Source: Caballeronia pedi
GTDB lineage: Bacteria > Pseudomonadota > Gammaproteobacteria > Burkholderiales > Burkholderiaceae
Reading direction: 5' to 3'
Assembly: GCF_001544915.2 (NCBI RefSeq)
Contig: NZ_FCOE02000002.1
Span: 472,459-536,458 of the forward strand
DNA length: 64,000 bases
The notes below the pieces were generated by a model. The model did not search any database. It was not told the origin of the DNA and saw only the letters and a list, made by a program, of their open reading frames with translations. This document shows, piece by piece, positions 8,584 to 16,716 of this stretch; the stretch's first letter is position 1, and each line of letters begins with the position of its first letter. The translations under genes were made by a program, and so were the position numbers.

Positions 8584-9465
8584 ATGGATGACGCCACACG
8601 CGAATTCGACCGCTTGCGTCCGCGCTTGCAGGGCATCGCGTATCGCATGCTCGGCTCGGTCGCCGAAGCCGAGGACATCGTGCAGGACGTGTGGCTGCGC
8701 TGGCATGCTGCGGCGCGGGAGGCCATCGATAACGCGGAGGCGTGGCTCGTCGCGGTCACGACGCGTCATTCGATCGACCGTCTGCGCGCCGCGAAACTGC
8801 AGCGCGAGCATTACGCGGGCATCTGGCTGCCCGAGCCGCAGATCACCGAGCCGCCCGCGACGCCGGAAGAGGTCACCGAGCGCGCCGACGATGTATCCAT
8901 CGCGTTTCTGATGCTGCTCGAACGCCTGACGCCCGAGGCGCGCGCGGCTTTCCTGTTGCGCGAGGTCTTCGATGCGGATTATCCGGAGGTCGCGGGCATC
9001 ATCGGCAAGACGGAGGCGGCGTGCCGTCAACTCGTGAGCCGCGCGAAAGCGCAGCTGCGCGAGGAGCGTCCGCGCCGTTCGGTGCCGCGCGAGTTGCATC
9101 GGCGCTTGCTGCACACATTCGCGCGCGCGCTCGAACTCGGCGATTTCGCCGCGATCCACGCGATGCTCGCGGACGACGCGATGCTCGTCGGCGATGGCGG
9201 TGGACGCGTGCCAAGCTTTCCGAAGCCACTCTTCGGCGGGAAGCGCATCGCGCAGCTTTTCTATGCGGCGCATTTGCGCTACGGCACAGGCGTGCGCCTC
9301 GAACTCGTCATGCTCAACGAGCAATGGGCGCTGCTGCGTTTCATCGACGGCAAGCTCGAATCCGCGCAGACATACGACATCGAAGACGAGCGCATCGTGC
9401 GCATACAGGTTCAACGCAATCCCGACAAGCTGGAACGCATCGCGGCCCTTCGCGGCGGCGCGTGA
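8584..9465 (+). CDS. sigJ: ECF41-type RNA polymerase sigma factor with SnoaL-like C-terminal domain
   Basis: 293 residues: sigma-70 region 2 (about 8-72), region 4 (about 105-160) and a fused SnoaL-like domain to the end. The three ECF41 signature motifs are all present: WLPEP in the linker (81-85), DGGGR (204-208) and NPDKL (279-283). In ECF41 factors the C-terminal domain replaces an anti-sigma factor and tunes activity. The family is usually genetically linked to a carboxymuconolactone decarboxylase, oxidoreductase or epimerase (COE) gene, and an AhpD/CMD gene does follow at 9602. No good ribosome site is seen at the ATG. Reacting compound or stress is unknown. Confidence 0.95.
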   Translation: MDDATREFDRLRPRLQGIAYRMLGSVAEAEDIVQDVWLRWHAAAREAIDNAEAWLVAVTTRHSIDRLRAAKLQREHYAGIWLPEPQITEPPATPEEVTERADDVSIAFLMLLERLTPEARAAFLLREVFDADYPEVAGIIGKTEAACRQLVSRAKAQLREERPRRSVPRELHRRLLHTFARALELGDFAAIHAMLADDAMLVGDGGGRVPSFPKPLFGGKRIAQLFYAAHLRYGTGVRLELVMLNEQWALLRFIDGKLESAQTYDIEDERIVRIQVQRNPDKLERIAALRGGA

Positions 9466-9494
9466 TGCACTGCGGTGGCGATTGATGCGCGCGA

Positions 9495-9552
9495 GGCAAC
9501 AGCGTGCGCACGTTAGCGACGCTACCGGCCAAAGCCGCGCAAACCTACGATG
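9495..9552 (+). promoter_or_regulatory. Promoter-like block, copy A (GGCAAC-N20-GCTACCGG-N15-CCTACGATG)
   Basis: GGCAAC at 9495-9500, GCTACCGG at 9521-9528 and CCTACGATG at 9544-9552. A second block with the same three elements at exactly the same spacings lies at 11622-11679. This copy is 49 nt upstream of the AhpD-like gene start. The shared layout suggests a promoter or operator recognised by one local factor, the ECF41 sigma or the LysR at 10605. GGCAACA-N15-CGAC only partly resembles the ECF41 promoter as I remember it (TGTCACA ... CGTC). Confidence 0.6.
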
Positions 9553-9601
9553 ACATCCATGCCGCATACGAAGGCATTTTCAACCAGGCATGGAGCCCAT
9601 C

Positions 9602-10081
9602 ATGACGCAGCGAATCAACTACGTTCAACAATCGCCCGAACTGTTCAAGAAGTTTTACGAGTTCAGCCAGGCGCTGAAGGAGTGCGCGATCGAGCAGACC
9701 ACTCGCGATCTCGTGACGCTGCGCGCATCGCAGATGAACGGTTGCGGCTTCTGCGTCGACATGCATGTGAAGGAAGCGAAGATTCACGGCGAGCGCGAAC
9801 TGCGCACGCACCACGTCGCGATCTGGCGTGAATCCACGCTGTTCTCGCCGCGGGAACGCGCCGCGCTGGCCTGGACCGAAGTGCTGACCCGCTTGCCCGA
9901 GCACGGCGTGCCCGACGAACTTTATGGGCGCGTGCGCGAGCAGTTCTCGGAGAAGGAACTCTCCGACCTGACCTACGCCATCATGGCGATCAACGGATGG
10001 AACCGCGCGAATGTCGCGTTCCAGACGGTGCCGGGCTCGTCCGACAAGGCCTTCGGCCTCGACAAGGCGAACCTGTCGTAA
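9602..10081 (+). CDS. Carboxymuconolactone decarboxylase / AhpD-type alkylhydroperoxidase
   Basis: 159 residues from the ATG at 9602, preceded by GGAG at good spacing; the upstream ATG at 9590 is weaker. The AhpD site is C48-G-F-C51-V-D-M-H55, with RDLVTLRASQMNGC before it, as in the single-domain AhpD/CMD family. This is the COE gene expected next to an ECF41 sigma factor and is probably a target of it. Expected activity is thiol-dependent peroxide reduction or CMD-like chemistry in the cytoplasm. A cupin gene follows 38 bp later in the same direction. Confidence 0.92.
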   Translation: MTQRINYVQQSPELFKKFYEFSQALKECAIEQTTRDLVTLRASQMNGCGFCVDMHVKEAKIHGERELRTHHVAIWRESTLFSPRERAALAWTEVLTRLPEHGVPDELYGRVREQFSEKELSDLTYAIMAINGWNRANVAFQTVPGSSDKAFGLDKANLS

Positions 10082-10119
10082 CGCGCTCGCGCCGTCATTC
10101 GATCATGGGAGAACCGATC

Positions 10120-10527
10120 ATGCATAGCATCAAACGCGTGGGACTGGCGCTCGTCGTCGGATGCGCGGCGTTCGTCGCGAACACCGCGCAGGCGGCGCCC
10201 GAGGCGATCGTCAAGGAACTGATGACCAAGCCGCTTCCCGACTATCCGGGCAAGGAAGCGCTGATGATCAGCGTGGAATATCCGCCCGGCGCGGTCGATC
10301 CGGTGCATCGGCACGATGCGCATACGTACGTCTATGTGCTCGAAGGCACAGTCATCATGCAGCTCAAGGGCGGCAAGGCGGTGACGCTCAAGCCCGGCGA
10401 CACCTTTTATGAAGGCCCTGACGATATCCACACGGTGGGCCGCAATGCGAGCAATACGAAGCGCGCGAAGTTCATCGTGCTGCTTCTGAAGGACAAGGGC
10501 AGCCCGGTTCTGACACCGGTGAAATAA
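10120..10527 (+). CDS. Secreted cupin-domain protein
   Basis: 135 residues from the ATG at 10120, which has GGGAG upstream; the frame could be extended but the extension is not protein-like. A signal peptide ends near ANTAQAA, so the protein is periplasmic. One conserved cupin barrel follows, with the metal-binding HRHDAHTYVYVLEG and later PGDTFYEGPDDIH motifs. It follows the AhpD-like gene by 38 bp and is probably in the same transcript. Small cupins like this often accompany CMD proteins, but the substrate is unknown. Confidence 0.88.
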   Translation: MHSIKRVGLALVVGCAAFVANTAQAAPEAIVKELMTKPLPDYPGKEALMISVEYPPGAVDPVHRHDAHTYVYVLEGTVIMQLKGGKAVTLKPGDTFYEGPDDIHTVGRNASNTKRAKFIVLLLKDKGSPVLTPVK

Positions 10528-10604
10528 AAAAAACCTGGCATGGCATGTCACAAAGCGCGCGGCGCGAACGTCTAGTGAGACAGAGCCACTACGTTCTCAC
10601 CGCC

Positions 10605-11612
10605 ATGCCATTGGATCTTGCGTTTCATTCCGACGATTCGCTCGCGTATAGCTTCGTGACGAGCTACGCGGGCGTCGTTTCATTTTTGGCCGTCGCCAAT
10701 GAAGGGAGTTTCGCGAAAGCGAGCGATCGTCTGGGGATCGGCCGTTCCGCCGTCAGCCGCAACGTGCAGAAGCTCGAAGCACAACTCGACGCGCGGCTCT
10801 TTCTTCGCACCACGCGCAGCACGTCGCTCACGCGCGAGGGCGAACTCTTCTACAAGAATTGCCAGCCGGGCGTGGAGCGCATCGTGCAGGCGCTCGAAGA
10901 CATGCGCGAGTTGCGCAACGGGCCGCCGCGCGGGCACTTGCGCATTGCATCGGCGCCGGGCTTCGGCCGCAAGGTCGTGGCTCCCTTGTTATCCGGCTTC
11001 AACGCGCGCTATCCGGAGATCGCGCTGGAATTGCTGCTCAGTGATCGTCCGTGCGATTTCACCGCCGAGCGTGTCGATGTCGCGTTTCGCGACGGCCAGA
11101 TGGAAGACAGCGAAGTTGTCGCGAAGCAACTGATCCCGATGCAGCGGGTCGTCTGTGCGTCGCCGCAGTATGTGTGCGAGCATGGCTTGCCGCGCCATGT
11201 CGATGACCTGGACAAGCATCGCTGCATCAACTTCCGCACCTCGACGGGGCGCATCGCCGACTGGGAGTTCAAGGTCGATGGTCTCGCACACAAGCGCTCG
11301 CCCGCAGCGCGACAGACCTTCAACGACATCGACCTCATGCTGCAAGCGGTGCTCGACGGCCAGGGCATCGCGCAACTGCCCGCGTATCTCGTGTGCGACC
11401 TGCTCAAGGCCGGGCGCCTCGTCATGTGTCTTGCGCAACATGCGCCCGACGACGGCGGCCACTATCTCTGTTATCTGAGCCGCAAGCAACTGCCCGCGCG
11501 CGTGCGTGTATTCGTCGACTATATGACGGAGCACGCGCGCGCACTCGATCTGCATTGCCTGACCGCGACCATCACGAACGCGAGCGCGGCGTCGCTCGTG
11601 TCCGCCGATTGA
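10605..11612 (+). CDS. LysR family transcriptional regulator
   Basis: 335 residues from the ATG at 10605; the frame is open to 10545 but the extra residues look non-coding. The HTH is FLAVANEGSFAKASDRLGIG then RSAVSRNVQKLEAQL, followed by a substrate-binding domain of the CrgA-like subgroup (LRTTRSTSLT, GHLRIASAPGFGR). It sits between the AhpD/cupin pair and the Ohr gene, flanked by both copies of the 58-bp promoter block, so it is a second candidate, beside the ECF41 sigma, to act on those blocks. Confidence 0.88.
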   Translation: MPLDLAFHSDDSLAYSFVTSYAGVVSFLAVANEGSFAKASDRLGIGRSAVSRNVQKLEAQLDARLFLRTTRSTSLTREGELFYKNCQPGVERIVQALEDMRELRNGPPRGHLRIASAPGFGRKVVAPLLSGFNARYPEIALELLLSDRPCDFTAERVDVAFRDGQMEDSEVVAKQLIPMQRVVCASPQYVCEHGLPRHVDDLDKHRCINFRTSTGRIADWEFKVDGLAHKRSPAARQTFNDIDLMLQAVLDGQGIAQLPAYLVCDLLKAGRLVMCLAQHAPDDGGHYLCYLSRKQLPARVRVFVDYMTEHARALDLHCLTATITNASAASLVSAD

Positions 11613-11621
11613 TGCGCTGAA

Positions 11622-11679
11622 GGCAACACTGCGCGTCCGGTGGCGGCGCTACCGGATGCACGCGCGCACGCCTACGATG
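11622..11679 (+). promoter_or_regulatory. Promoter-like block, copy B
   Basis: GGCAAC at 11622-11627, GCTACCGG at 11648-11655 and CCTACGATG at 11671-11679, with the same 20- and 15-nt spacers as copy A at 9495-9552. Here it sits 28 nt upstream of an ATG at 11708 with a ribosome site, which opens a 14-codon gene remnant in front of ohr. Confidence 0.6.
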
Positions 11680-11707
11680 CGTCATATCGTTTCCAAAGGG
11701 GGCAACC

Positions 11708-11752
11708 ATGAAGATCGTAGTGATCGGTGGCAAGGTGTCATCGCTTGCATAA
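11708..11752 (+). pseudogene. Remnant 5' end of an NmrA-like NAD(P)-binding gene (14 codons)
   Basis: ATG with AAAGGGGG upstream opens MKIVVIGGKVSSLA then stop. MKIVVIGG is the usual first beta strand of NmrA-type NAD(P)-binding proteins (normally followed by TGxxG). Oxidoreductases of this class are one of the COE partners of ECF41 sigma factors. I infer an internal deletion removed the rest and fused the promoter and start to the region ahead of ohr. It could also act as a short leader ORF for ohr. Confidence 0.45.
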
Positions 11753-11762
11753 GAAGCGGCTC

Positions 11763-12281
11763 ATGGTGCCGATCGATCCACCGCCCGTCAGCCTGCTCGA
11801 CAAGTATCAAGGGCAGGACGTGCAACCGCTTTACACGACGACCGTCACCGTCACGGGCGGCGATGCGGGCCATGGCCGCGCCTCGGGCGTAGCCCGCTCC
11901 GACGACGGCAATCTCGACCTGAATCTGCGCATGCCGCAGGCGCTCGGCGGCACCGGCGGCGGCACCAATCCGGAGCAGTTGTTCGCGGCGGGCTACGCTG
12001 CGTGCTTTCATGGCGCGATGGTGTTGCTGGCGGCGCGCGCGGGCATCGCGGTGGAAGGCGCGAGCGTGTCCGTCACCGTGGAATTCAGCCGCGATCCGAT
12101 GGACGGCCTCTTCGTGCTCACCGCGCACACGCGTGTTCAGATGCCCGGCGTCGAGCGCACGGTGGCGGAAGAACTCGTGCGCAACACCGAACGTTTCTGC
12201 CCCTACACGAAGATGACGCGCAGGGGCATCGTCAATATAGTTGCGCTTGCAAATAATCACGATGACATGAACGCACCGTGA
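11763..12281 (+). CDS. ohr: Organic hydroperoxide resistance protein, OsmC/Ohr family
   Basis: 172 residues from the ATG at 11763, about 30 longer than typical Ohr because of an N-terminal extension. The family core is clear: LGGTGGGTNPEQLFAAGYAA, then the peroxidatic Cys81 in ACFHGA, and the resolving Cys146 in RFCPYTK, 65 residues apart as usual. Ohr reduces organic hydroperoxides with lipoylated-protein electrons in the cytoplasm. No MarR-type OhrR is adjacent. Instead it lies downstream of promoter block B and the gene remnant, so control by the ECF41 module is plausible. Confidence 0.92.
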   Translation: MVPIDPPPVSLLDKYQGQDVQPLYTTTVTVTGGDAGHGRASGVARSDDGNLDLNLRMPQALGGTGGGTNPEQLFAAGYAACFHGAMVLLAARAGIAVEGASVSVTVEFSRDPMDGLFVLTAHTRVQMPGVERTVAEELVRNTERFCPYTKMTRRGIVNIVALANNHDDMNAP

Positions 12282-12293
12282 TTCAGCCATGCG

Positions 12294-13676
12294 TCATTCG
12301 ATCGGCACGCGCGCCGTGTGATCGAGATGGCCCGCTTCGGGCGATGCATCGCGCCGGCTCAGCGCGCCCAGCGCGAACGCGGCGATGAAGGCGGGAATGG
12401 CGAGCAACGTGAAGACTGCGCCGAACTGCATGCCCATGCTCATCAGCAGGCCGCCGGTCATTGCACCGGCGACCGCGCCCATGCGCCCGATGCCGAGCAT
12501 CCATGCGACGCCCGTGGCGCGGCTGCGCGTCGGGTAGAACGACGCGGCGAGCGCCGACATCGACGTGACCGCGCTCGTCACGGCAGTGCCCGTCAGGAAG
12601 ATCAGCACCGCGAGCCAGAACTGATCGGACACGCCGCGCCCGATGGTCAGCACGAGGGCAGCCGCCAGCACGTATGCGCAGGCGTTCACGCGTCGCGGAT
12701 TGGCCTTGTCCATCACCCAGCCGAGACACAGATTGCCGAGAATGCCGCCGAGCGGAAAGAGCGACGTGGTGAGCGCGGCGCGTTCGGCCGAAAAACCCGC
12801 ATCCTTGAAGAGCGTGGGCAGCCAGTTCGTCAGCAGGTAGAAGATCATCAATCCCATGAAGTAAGCAATCCATAGCATCGACGTGCCGTAACGATACGGC
12901 CGCGATACGATGAGCCCAAGCGATGACTTGTCGGCGCCGCCTGTGCGGGTGTCGGCGGCGGTGAACGTGACGGACGAACCTTCGGCAAGACGCGGATCGT
13001 TCGAGATGCGTCGCAGCACCCGCGCGATCTTGTGCGCCGGACGTTGTCGCAAGACCATGAATTGCGCCGACTCTGGCAGCAGCAAGAGCAGCAAAACCGT
13101 GAGCACGATCGGACCGATGCCGCCCGCGACGAGCACGCTCTGCCAGCCGAAATGCGGAATGAGCCACGCCGCGCACAGCCCGCCCAGCGAGAGACCCACG
13201 GAGAAGCCGCAGAACATCGTATTGACGGCGACCGCGCGACTGCGAGCGGGCGCGTACTCGGACATCAGCGTGACGGCATTGGGCATCGCCGCGCCGAGAC
13301 CCAGGCCGGTCAGAAAGCGCCACGCGGTCAGCGCTTCGATCGAACTTGCCTGCGCCGACGCCAGACTCCACACGCCGAAGAAGAATACCGACAGCACGAG
13401 CACCGCCTTGCGCCCGATACGATCGGCGACCGGACCCGCCGCGAGCGCGCCGATGCCCAGTCCGACGAGCGCCGCGCTCATCACCGGTCCCAACGCGGCG
13501 CGCGTGATGCCCCAGTCGCCGATCAGCGACGGCGCGATGAAACCGACTGCGGCGGTGTCGAAGCCATCGGCCGCGACGACGAGAAAGCACAAGGTCAGAA
13601 TGACCCATTGATACGGCGAGAAGCGCTCGCCGTCGATGAAGCTCTGGACCTCGATGGTCCCGATTCTCTTTTCCAT
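12294..13676 (-). CDS. MFS transporter, aromatic acid:H+ symporter type
   Basis: 460 residues from the ATG at 13676, with GGAG about 9 nt upstream; an ATG at 13691 is less likely. Twelve membrane segments and the MFS motifs GPVADRIGRKAVLV (segments 2-3) and RFLTGLGLGAAMPNAVTLMSEY are seen, matching the AAHS subfamily that imports aromatic acids. It is the last gene of a leftward run: SDR, flavoprotein dehydrogenase, NIPSNAP, MFS. It is probably the uptake system for the compound those enzymes degrade. It is convergent with ohr (12-bp gap). Confidence 0.93.
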   Translation of the reverse strand: MEKRIGTIEVQSFIDGERFSPYQWVILTLCFLVVAADGFDTAAVGFIAPSLIGDWGITRAALGPVMSAALVGLGIGALAAGPVADRIGRKAVLVLSVFFFGVWSLASAQASSIEALTAWRFLTGLGLGAAMPNAVTLMSEYAPARSRAVAVNTMFCGFSVGLSLGGLCAAWLIPHFGWQSVLVAGGIGPIVLTVLLLLLLPESAQFMVLRQRPAHKIARVLRRISNDPRLAEGSSVTFTAADTRTGGADKSSLGLIVSRPYRYGTSMLWIAYFMGLMIFYLLTNWLPTLFKDAGFSAERAALTTSLFPLGGILGNLCLGWVMDKANPRRVNACAYVLAAALVLTIGRGVSDQFWLAVLIFLTGTAVTSAVTSMSALAASFYPTRSRATGVAWMLGIGRMGAVAGAMTGGLLMSMGMQFGAVFTLLAIPAFIAAFALGALSRRDASPEAGHLDHTARVPIE

Positions 13677-13750
13677 TCCGTATGTCTCCATTCAATCATG
13701 TATAAGCAATCGCGGGGATGCGGCCTTCGTCGTGCCGCTATGCCGCGCTG

Positions 13751-14086
13751 TCAGCGCACGGCGGGTGAAAGACTTTTAAATTCCACGCGCCTGATAATGC
13801 GGCTCTCCTGCGCGACGATCAGATGCGCCGATGCCTGCAGATAAGCGGGCCATTCCGGATCGTTGTCGCGCGCGGTGCGTCGCTGGTCATAGTCCGCGAT
13901 GCTTTCGTAGCCCCACAGATGCACGACCTGATTCAATGCGCCGATGTCGCTCACATAGAAGCCCACGGGTGCGCCGAGATACTTGAGCTGGATCGGCATC
14001 GCGTGACGATCGAATACGTCGATGAACTCGTTCATGCCGCGCGGTTTGATCGTGTAGATGCGATGATCGATGAAAGGCTTGCTCAT
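13751..14086 (-). CDS. NIPSNAP family protein
   Basis: 111 residues from the ATG at 14086, which overlaps the TGA of the upstream flavoprotein gene (ATGA), implying translational coupling. The sequence IDHRIYTIKPRGMNEFIDVF ... HLWGYESIADYDQRR is typical of NIPSNAP alpha/beta-barrel proteins, which form dimers and often accompany catabolic enzymes. Its exact role is unknown. It is followed by the MFS gene 74 bp on. Confidence 0.88.
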   Translation of the reverse strand: MSKPFIDHRIYTIKPRGMNEFIDVFDRHAMPIQLKYLGAPVGFYVSDIGALNQVVHLWGYESIADYDQRRTARDNDPEWPAYLQASAHLIVAQESRIIRRVEFKSLSPAVR

Positions 14087-15828
14087 GCTGCGCTCCTCAG
14101 TTCCTTGATCTTCGCGCGTGCATCGATGCGGCTCGCGAGATGCAATCCGGTGAGATAGCCGAAGGTCATGATCGGGCCGAGCGTAATGCCCGCGCCGGGA
14201 TAGTTGCCGCCCATGACGCTCGCGCGATCGTTGCCGACCGCATAAAGGCCGGGGATGGTTTCGTCGTCCTTCAGCACCTGGCCGTGCGGATTTGTCGCGA
14301 TGCCGTCGAAGGTGCCGAGATCGCCCATCACGACCTTCAGCGCGTAATAGGGACCAGCGCCGATGGGCGCAACGCACGGATTCGGCGCGTGCGCGGGATC
14401 GCCGAGATAGCGGTTGAACGACGTCGTGCCGCGGCCGAATGCCGTGTCCTTGCCTTGCGTGGCATCGCGGTTATAGGCGCGCACGGTTGCTTCGAGCGCG
14501 GTGGCGTCGATTCCCGCGCGCTGCGCGAGTTCCGTCAGCGTGCGGCCTTTCACCAGATAACCGCTCTTCAGATGCGCACCGAGCGGTATCGGCGCGGGCT
14601 TTGCAAACCCGAGACCGTATTTGCGAATCGTCGCGTGATCGCAGATCAGCCACATCGCCGTTACTTTTTCGTCGCGACAGGCTTCGATCATCGCCGCGCC
14701 GACATCGTGATAAGAGTTCGATTCGTTGGTGAAGCGCACGCCGCCGCGCGTCACGCCGATCACGCCCGGCTTGTAGCGATCAAGCAGATGTGGAAACACG
14801 CCATATTTGCCGTTCTTCAGCGGCACGCGCGAGACCGGCATCCACGCGGCCGGCTGCGGATAGCGAATATCGACACGTCCGCCCACACGCTCGGCCATGC
14901 GCGCGCCGTCGCCCGTATTTCCAGCGGGGACTGGCGACGCATGTTCGCCGCCGCGTCGCAGATGCGGATACGCCTTCGCAATGCGCGCGACATCATGCGA
15001 AAACCCGCCGCACGCCAGCACGACGCCGCGCCGCGCGATGATGCGCGTTTCGCGACCATCGGAGACGACGATCGCGCCGGTCACTCGACCTTGCTCCGTG
15101 ACGAGTTCTTTCGCACCGGTACGCGTGTGAATCGGAATGCCGAGATCGAGCGCCGATTTGGCGAGACGCGCGGCCAGCGCGTTGCCGCTCGTGATCTGCA
15201 CGCCGCGTCGATAGAGCGCGAGCTCTCTGAGATGACTTGCGAGCCGCTTGGCGACATACCAGGCGGACGCAAGCGATTTCGTCGCGTTGAAGAAGTGCTT
15301 GAGATCGGCGCTCGACGAATTGAACATCATGCCGATGAACGTGATCGTCGCAAGCGGCGGACGCAGGCGCGCAATGTCCTTGCCCAGTTCGCGCGCTTCA
15401 AACGGCTTCGCGACGACAGAGCGACCCACGTCGACGCCGCCCGGCGCATCGGGATGATAGTCGGGGTAGAGCGTCGGCAGGAACCTGACCGAAGTCTCGC
15501 GCTCGAAGAAGTCGATCATGCGCGGACCGTTGTCGAGAAACGCATCGACGGCGGCTTCGTCGTACATCGCGCCGGTTTCGCCGCGCATGTATCGAAGCGC
15601 CGCTTCGCGTGTATCGTGAATGCCCGCGTCCCTTGCATGGCGATTGCCGGGAATCCACAGCACGCCGCCCGAAAATGCCGTGGTGCCGCCGAAGTATTCC
15701 TCTTTCTCGACGACGATCACGTCGAGCCCTTGCTTCTTCGCTGTAATGGCCGTCGAGAGGCCGCCAGCGCCCGAGCCGATCACGAGCACATCGCAAGCGA
15801 GATCGGACGACCGCGTTACGGTAGTCAT
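14083..15828 (-). CDS. FAD-dependent dehydrogenase of the 3-ketosteroid dehydrogenase / fumarate reductase type
   Basis: 581 residues from the ATG at 15828, with AAAGGAC 8 nt upstream. The frame is open to 16137, but that part is antisense shadow of the SDR gene. FAD-binding GSGAGG at 18-23, VVEKEEYFGGTTAFSGGVLW, and a C-terminal YAVGNDRASVMGGNYPGAG typical of KstD-like flavoproteins. These introduce double bonds next to carbonyls in ring compounds. With an SDR, a NIPSNAP protein and an aromatic-acid-type carrier it forms a catabolic operon, probably for an alicyclic or terpenoid acid. The substrate is inference. Confidence 0.9.
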   Translation of the reverse strand: MTTVTRSSDLACDVLVIGSGAGGLSTAITAKKQGLDVIVVEKEEYFGGTTAFSGGVLWIPGNRHARDAGIHDTREAALRYMRGETGAMYDEAAVDAFLDNGPRMIDFFERETSVRFLPTLYPDYHPDAPGGVDVGRSVVAKPFEARELGKDIARLRPPLATITFIGMMFNSSSADLKHFFNATKSLASAWYVAKRLASHLRELALYRRGVQITSGNALAARLAKSALDLGIPIHTRTGAKELVTEQGRVTGAIVVSDGRETRIIARRGVVLACGGFSHDVARIAKAYPHLRRGGEHASPVPAGNTGDGARMAERVGGRVDIRYPQPAAWMPVSRVPLKNGKYGVFPHLLDRYKPGVIGVTRGGVRFTNESNSYHDVGAAMIEACRDEKVTAMWLICDHATIRKYGLGFAKPAPIPLGAHLKSGYLVKGRTLTELAQRAGIDATALEATVRAYNRDATQGKDTAFGRGTTSFNRYLGDPAHAPNPCVAPIGAGPYYALKVVMGDLGTFDGIATNPHGQVLKDDETIPGLYAVGNDRASVMGGNYPGAGITLGPIMTFGYLTGLHLASRIDARAKIKELRSAA

Positions 15829-15851
15829 GATGATGTCCTTTGATTTGAGGT

Positions 15852-16691
15852 TCAGGCGGTACGCGGCGCTTCGAAGCCGGGGCGCGGCACGAGGTCCATC
15901 AGCATGCATTCGAAGCCGCCGTCGACGGAAACCTCCGCGCCGTTCACATACGCCGCGCGACGACTCGCGAGAAACGCCACGACTTCCGCGATATCGCGCG
16001 GTTCGCCGATGCGCCGGCTCGCGGTCATCGCGCTGCGGCGCGCTTCGACGTCGCCCTGTTCGTAGAATGCTTGCGACAGCGGCGTGCGGATCATGCCTGG
16101 ACACACCGTATTGCTGCGCACGCCGCGCGCGCCCCATTCGGCGGCGATCTGCCGCGAGAGCATCGCGATGCCGGCCTTGCTCGGGCTATACGCGCCGCTC
16201 CATGTTTGCGGATGATGAGCCGCCACCGATGCGATATGCACGATGCTGCCCGCGCCGCGCGCGAGCATGCCGCGCCCGAATCCCTGCGCACACAACATGT
16301 AGCCCGTGAGATTCACGGCGAGCATCGCGTTCCATGCATCGAGGCCGATATCCTCGATGCCGCCCGCTCTCAACAGACCGGCATTGTTGACGAGCACATC
16401 GGCATGGCCGAACTTGCGTTCGACCTGATCGCGCGCGCGGTTCACGCTCGCTGCATCGCCGATATCGCAGGTTATGGCGATCACATCGACACCGTTTGCG
16501 TGCAGCGCATCGGCCGCTTCGTGACAGCCCGCTTCATCGCGATCGAGCAATGCGAGGCGCGCGCCCGCATCGGCGAATGTCCTTGCAATGGCGCGGCCGA
16601 TGCCGCCTGCCGCACCCGTCACCACACACACGCCCGATTCGAGGCCGAGCCAATGCGGCGCGGTGTGATCCCGCGCGACCTGATTAGTCAT
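15852..16691 (-). CDS. SDR family oxidoreductase
   Basis: 279 residues with all classical motifs: VVTGAAGGIGRAIA, LVNNAGLL, the IASVA serine, YSPSK and the C-terminal NGAEVSVDGGFE. It is the first gene of the leftward operon and is separated from the divergent AraC regulator by a 136-bp gap holding two inverted repeats. It is followed 23 bp later by the flavoprotein dehydrogenase. It probably interconverts an alcohol and a ketone in that pathway. Confidence 0.92.
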   Translation of the reverse strand: MTNQVARDHTAPHWLGLESGVCVVTGAAGGIGRAIARTFADAGARLALLDRDEAGCHEAADALHANGVDVIAITCDIGDAASVNRARDQVERKFGHADVLVNNAGLLRAGGIEDIGLDAWNAMLAVNLTGYMLCAQGFGRGMLARGAGSIVHIASVAAHHPQTWSGAYSPSKAGIAMLSRQIAAEWGARGVRSNTVCPGMIRTPLSQAFYEQGDVEARRSAMTASRRIGEPRDIAEVVAFLASRRAAYVNGAEVSVDGGFECMLMDLVPRPGFEAPRTA

Positions 16692-16716
16692 CCTTGTCTC
16701 CCGAGTCCGTTCGATA

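Noticed and set aside
10490..10540. Hairpin CCGGT/ACCGG followed by an A run after the cupin gene
   Set aside because: For the + strand a T run is needed after the stem. The A run would only suit the opposite strand, where no gene ends.
12283..13695. 470-residue - strand frame overlapping the MFS gene
   Set aside because: Same region in another frame; the MFS frame has twelve membrane segments and family motifs.
14140..15843. 567-residue + strand frame
   Set aside because: Antisense to the flavoprotein dehydrogenase, which has intact FAD motifs and a ribosome site.
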